The notes beneath the pieces are model-generated. The model did not search any database, had not been told where the DNA came from, and worked only from the letters and a program-made list of their open reading frames with translations. DNA of 64,000 bases from Phenylobacterium haematophilum (GTDB taxonomy: Bacteria; Pseudomonadota; Alphaproteobacteria; Caulobacterales; Caulobacteraceae): assembly GCF_014196295.1 (NCBI RefSeq), contig NZ_JACIDK010000001.1, forward strand, positions 662,785 to 726,784, in the 5' to 3' direction. The position numbers and the translations under genes were made by a program. Positions 61,034 to 64,000 of this stretch are shown here, in pieces. The number at the start of each line of letters is the position of its first letter. Within the stretch, counting starts at the first letter, position 1.

Positions 61034-61900
61034 CTACTGGCCTCCGGCGTTGGCGTGGATGTAGACGGCGAGCGCCTTCAGGGTTTCCGGATCGAACCGG
61101 GCCTTCCAGCTGGGCATGACCCCGTTGCGGCCGTTCCAGATCTGGGCGTGGATGTCGGCCCGCGCGGAGCCGTACAGCCACTCCTGGTCGGTCAGATTCG
61201 GAGCGCCCTGCTTCTGGTCGCCCGTCCCGGTCGGGCCGTGACAGGCCACGCACTGGGTCTGGTAGATCGGCGCGGCGCGGCGCACGGCCGCGGCGTTGGC
61301 CGGCCGGCCGGACAGCGCCACGACGTACTCCGTCAGGTCCGAGACCTCCGCGGCGGTCAGCATCTGGTCGCGACCGAAGGCCGGCATCTGCGAGAACCGC
61401 GTCTGCGGATGGTCCGCGCGAATGCCGACCTCGATGGTGTGGCGGATGTCCTCCAACGAACCGCCCCACAACCAGACGTCGTCGCGCAGGTTGGCGTAGC
61501 CCTTGGTCCCGACGCCGCCCGTGCCGTGGCAGGTCGCGCAGTTGTCCCCGAACACCGACTGGCCGACCTGCTGGGCGTAGGCCTGCAGTTCCGGATCGCG
61601 CTCGATCTCCTCGAGGCTCGCGGTCTTCAGGCGGGCGGCCTGTTCCCCGCGCAGGGTCTTCAGGTCGTTAAGGGCGACGACCACATCGGCGCGGTCCGAC
61701 TGCCCGAGCACGCCCTGGGTATAGCTGCGGACCCCGGGCCAGGCCGGCATCAGCACCCAGTAGACCGCCGCCACAGCGATGCCGGCCCAGAACATATAGA
61801 GCCACCAGCGCGGCAGCGGGTTGTCCAGTTCACGGATCCCGTCCCACTCGTGTCCCGTGGTTTCGACGCCCGTGACCTCGTCGGCTTCACGCTTGGACAT
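61034..61900 (-). CDS. ccoP: cbb3 cytochrome oxidase diheme subunit CcoP (FixP)
   Basis: The protein has about 288 residues, with one N-terminal membrane helix (WWLYMFWAGIAVAAVYW). Two cytochrome c motifs, CATCH and CVACH, lie in VFGDNCATCHGTGGVG and TQCVACHGPTGTG, with axial Met in FSQMPAF and NGVMPSW. It takes electrons from cytochrome c. The ATG at 61900 overlaps ccoQ by 14 nt; 61915 is possible. Confidence 0.95.
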   Translation of the reverse strand: MSKREADEVTGVETTGHEWDGIRELDNPLPRWWLYMFWAGIAVAAVYWVLMPAWPGVRSYTQGVLGQSDRADVVVALNDLKTLRGEQAARLKTASLEEIERDPELQAYAQQVGQSVFGDNCATCHGTGGVGTKGYANLRDDVWLWGGSLEDIRHTIEVGIRADHPQTRFSQMPAFGRDQMLTAAEVSDLTEYVVALSGRPANAAAVRRAAPIYQTQCVACHGPTGTGDQKQGAPNLTDQEWLYGSARADIHAQIWNGRNGVMPSWKARFDPETLKALAVYIHANAGGQ

Positions 61901-62066
61901 CGGGAGCCTCATCATCTTGCAAGGGAAGGCTGGCGAGGCGGTTGAACGCCTCGCGGTTGCGCGGCCAGAGCGCGTAGACGACGCCGCAGGCGAAGATCAG
62001 CCCGAAGTAGATCAGGCCGCCTTGCTGGGCGAAGCGCGCGACGGTCTCGTAAGTCAGGTCGCTCAT
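61887..62066 (-). CDS. ccoQ: cbb3 oxidase small subunit CcoQ (FixQ)
   Basis: The 59-residue protein starts [20 protein letters not shown], followed by one membrane helix ([15 protein letters not shown]) and [16 protein letters not shown]. This is the classic CcoQ form. Its start overlaps the ccoO stop by 4 nt. Confidence 0.94.
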   Translation of the reverse strand: MSDLTYETVARFAQQGGLIYFGLIFACGVVYALWPRNREAFNRLASLPLQDDEAPDVQA

Positions 62067-62797
62067 CGACGGTTCTCCGGGGCCTTGGCCTCGTAGGTGC
62101 TGAAGTCGACGAGCGTGCCGAGCATCTGCAGGTAGGCGATCAGGGCGTCCATTTCGGACAGCCGGTCCGGCTCGCCGTCGAAGTCGCGTTGGATGACCTT
62201 GCCGCCGTAGCGGGCCTGGAACTTGCTGGCCGCCGCGAACGGATCGGCCTGGGTCTCCAGGTCGTCCTTGGCGTTGTCGATCATGTCCTGGGTGTAGGGC
62301 ACGCCGACCTTGGTCATCGCGCGGATCTTGTCCTGGATGTCGCGGTAGTCGAGCGCCTTCTCGGCCAGGAAGGCGTAGGGCGGCATGACCGACTCCGGCA
62401 CGACCGATCGCGGATCGACGAGGTGATCCTTGTGCCAGCCGTCCGAGTACTTGCCGCCGACCCGCGCCAGGTCGGGGCCCGTGCGCTTGGAACCCCACTG
62501 GAACGGGTGGTCGTACATGCTCTCGGCCGCCAGGCTGTAGTGGCCGTAGCGTTCGACCTCGTCGCGCAGCGGGCGGACCATCTGCGAGTGGCAGGTGTAG
62601 CAGCCCTCGCGGATGTAGATGTCGCGCCCCGCCAATTCGAGCGGGGTGTAAGGCCGCACGCCCTCCACCTCCTCGACGGTGCTTTCGAGCCAGAACAGCG
62701 GCGCGATCTCGACGATGCCCCCGATGGACACCACGATCAGGATCGCGATGACCAGCGGTAGGGAATGCTTCTCAAGCTTGGTGTGGTGCTTCCACAT
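62063..62797 (-). CDS. ccoO: cbb3 cytochrome oxidase monoheme subunit CcoO (FixO)
   Basis: This 244-residue subunit has an N-terminal anchor ([19 protein letters not shown]) and a single heme c motif in [15 protein letters not shown]. The later [12 protein letters not shown] holds the axial Met. It passes electrons from CcoP to CcoN. 13 nt after ccoN. Confidence 0.96.
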   Translation of the reverse strand: MWKHHTKLEKHSLPLVIAILIVVSIGGIVEIAPLFWLESTVEEVEGVRPYTPLELAGRDIYIREGCYTCHSQMVRPLRDEVERYGHYSLAAESMYDHPFQWGSKRTGPDLARVGGKYSDGWHKDHLVDPRSVVPESVMPPYAFLAEKALDYRDIQDKIRAMTKVGVPYTQDMIDNAKDDLETQADPFAAASKFQARYGGKVIQRDFDGEPDRLSEMDALIAYLQMLGTLVDFSTYEAKAPENRR

Positions 62798-62810
62798 GGT
62801 CGGCCTCGCC

Positions 62811-64000
62811 TTACTGCGCCGCGACGAGCGCGGGGGCGGGACCGCTCAGGCTCTGGGCGCTGGGCGCAGAGCTGGGCATGCGGATCGTACGCCACAGGTT
62901 GTAGGACATGATCACCGCGCCGGCGAGGAACATGGCTCCGCCCAGGGTGCGGATGACGTTCTCGATATGCTTGGCGGCGACGGTTTCGACGAAGGAGTTC
63001 GCGAGGAAGCCCTGCGGCGTGTATTCGCGCCACATGAGGCCTTCCATGATCCCGGAAACCCACATCGCGCAGATGTAGAGAAGGATGCCGAGGGTCGCGA
63101 TCCAGAAGTGCCACTCGGCCAGCTTCAGCGAGTAGAGGCCGTCCTTCTTCCACAGCCACGGGACCATGCAGTAGACGGCGCCGAAGGTGATGAAGCCGAC
63201 CCAGCCGAGCGCGCCGGAATGCACGTGGCCGATGGTCCAGTCGGTGTAGTGGCTGAGCGCGTTGACCTCGCGGATCGACATCAGCGGGCCCTCGAACGTG
63301 GCCATGCCGTAGAAGGCGATCGCGACGGCCATCATCCGGATGACCGGGTCGGTGCGCAGCTTGTCCCACGCCCCCGAGAGGGTCATCAGGCCGTTGATCA
63401 TCCCGCCCCAGGACGGCATCCACAGCATGATCGAGAAGGTCATGCCCAGCGTCTGCGCCCACTGCGGCAGCGCCGTGTAGTGCAGGTGGTGCGGGCCGGC
63501 CCAGATGTAGATGAAGATCAGCGACCAGAAGTGGACGATCGACAGGCGGTACGAATAGACCGGCCGCTCCGCGCGCTTGGGCACGAAGTAGTACATCATC
63601 GCCAGGAAGCCGGCGGTCAGGAAGAAGCCGACCGCGTTATGGCCGTACCACCACTGCAGCAGGGCGTCCTGCACCCCGGCGAACAGCGAGTAGCTGCGGC
63701 TGTTCAGCGGACTAACCGGAACGGCCAGATTGTTGACGATGTGCAGCAGCGCGATGGTGACGATGAAGGCCAGGTAGAACCAGTTGGCCACATAGATATG
63801 CGGCTCCTTGCGCTTCCAGATCGTACCCAGGAAGACCAGGAAGTATGCGACCCAGACGATGGTCAGCCAGAGATCGACCAGCCATTCCGGCTCGGCGTAT
63901 TCCTTGGATTGGGTGATGCCGGCCACGTACCCGACCGCCGCCAACACGATGAACAGCTGGTAGCCCCAGAACACGAACCAGGGCCAGACTCCGCCGGCCA
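62811..64000 (-). CDS. ccoN: cbb3 cytochrome oxidase catalytic subunit CcoN (FixN), 5' part outside window
   Basis: The frame continues unbroken to the window edge (upstream codons read [10 protein letters not shown]), so the GTG at 63974 is not the start. About 396 residues are visible. The CuB and heme ligands fall in [15 protein letters not shown] and [14 protein letters not shown], and later [17 protein letters not shown]. It reduces O2 at high affinity and pumps protons. First gene of the ccoNOQP operon. Confidence 0.97.
   Translation of the reverse strand, partial: AGGVWPWFVFWGYQLFIVLAAVGYVAGITQSKEYAEPEWLVDLWLTIVWVAYFLVFLGTIWKRKEPHIYVANWFYLAFIVTIALLHIVNNLAVPVSPLNSRSYSLFAGVQDALLQWWYGHNAVGFFLTAGFLAMMYYFVPKRAERPVYSYRLSIVHFWSLIFIYIWAGPHHLHYTALPQWAQTLGMTFSIMLWMPSWGGMINGLMTLSGAWDKLRTDPVIRMMAVAIAFYGMATFEGPLMSIREVNALSHYTDWTIGHVHSGALGWVGFITFGAVYCMVPWLWKKDGLYSLKLAEWHFWIATLGILLYICAMWVSGIMEGLMWREYTPQGFLANSFVETVAAKHIENVIRTLGGAMFLAGAVIMSYNLWRTIRMPSSAPSAQSLSGPAPALVAAQ

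Noticed and set aside
1-64000. CRISPR arrays, rRNA genes, phage structural genes
   Set aside because: No regularly spaced repeats beyond the three iterons, no rRNA-like sequence and no recognisable phage genes were seen.

Overview
The window is high-GC alphaproteobacterial chromosome, most like Caulobacterales (Caulobacter/Phenylobacterium type). The grounds are the rlpA-tmk-holB-tatD housekeeping operon, a ccoNOQP-ccoGHIS-hemN cbb3 oxidase cluster facing a FixK/FNR regulator, and a TonB receptor beside acyl-CoA genes. The taxonomic call is inferred from gene content only. An integrative and conjugative element (ICE) of about 34 kb interrupts this chromosome next to tRNA-Ser(UGA).

Left chromosome (1-13256): a partial N,N-dimethylformamidase-like protein, a flavin monooxygenase, a PAS hybrid histidine kinase, a proline iminopeptidase, a two-part acyl-CoA synthetase/GNAT acetyltransferase, the tightly packed operon rlpA-tmk-holB-tatD-MBL hydrolase-purN-like, and tRNA-Ser.

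ICE (about 13257 to about 47400; every gene is on the minus strand except one). (i) An integration operon: hypothetical, tumE toxin, tumA antitoxin and a large serine recombinase, each joined to the next by a 4-nt stop/start overlap; the recombinase runs into the tRNA. (ii) A mating-pair formation operon, trbBCDEJKLFGI plus a DUF2274 gene, preceded by traG and a CopG-like gene. (iii) Cargo: LysR regulator, outer-membrane factor, two ABC-2 permeases, a double ABC ATPase, HlyD protein, TetR/CecR-type repressor and a lipoprotein hydrolase; two matching 22-bp palindromes lie over two promoters. (iv) An excision/replication/DNA-processing operon: rdfS-repA-DUF2840-traF-DUF736-lytic transglycosylase-hypothetical-rlxS. 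(v) A control module: a QseM-like DUF2285 gene on the plus strand facing fseA, which is split into DUF6499 and DUF2285 frames that need a +1 ribosomal frameshift. (vi) ardA and a membrane protein.

The most interesting signals are regulatory. The FseA/QseM/RdfS circuit known from Mesorhizobium ICEMlSym appears here beside a serine, not tyrosine, recombinase. A duplicated leader of about 70 bp sits at the same distance upstream of both the recombinase operon and the rdfS operon, which suggests integration and excision genes share one control. A second 26-bp repeat precedes both traG and trbB. Iteron-like repeats and DnaA-box-like sites lie inside repA. Stem-loop-rich leaders precede ardA and qseM, and a strong hairpin marks the right end of the element.

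Right chromosome (47440-64000): a retropepsin-like protease, a LuxR regulator, a TonB receptor with acyl-CoA dehydrogenase and acyl-CoA ligase, a Crp/Fnr (FixK-like) regulator, and the microaerobic cluster hemN-ccoS-ccoI-ccoH-ccoG-ccoP-ccoQ-ccoO-ccoN, with ccoN cut by the window end.
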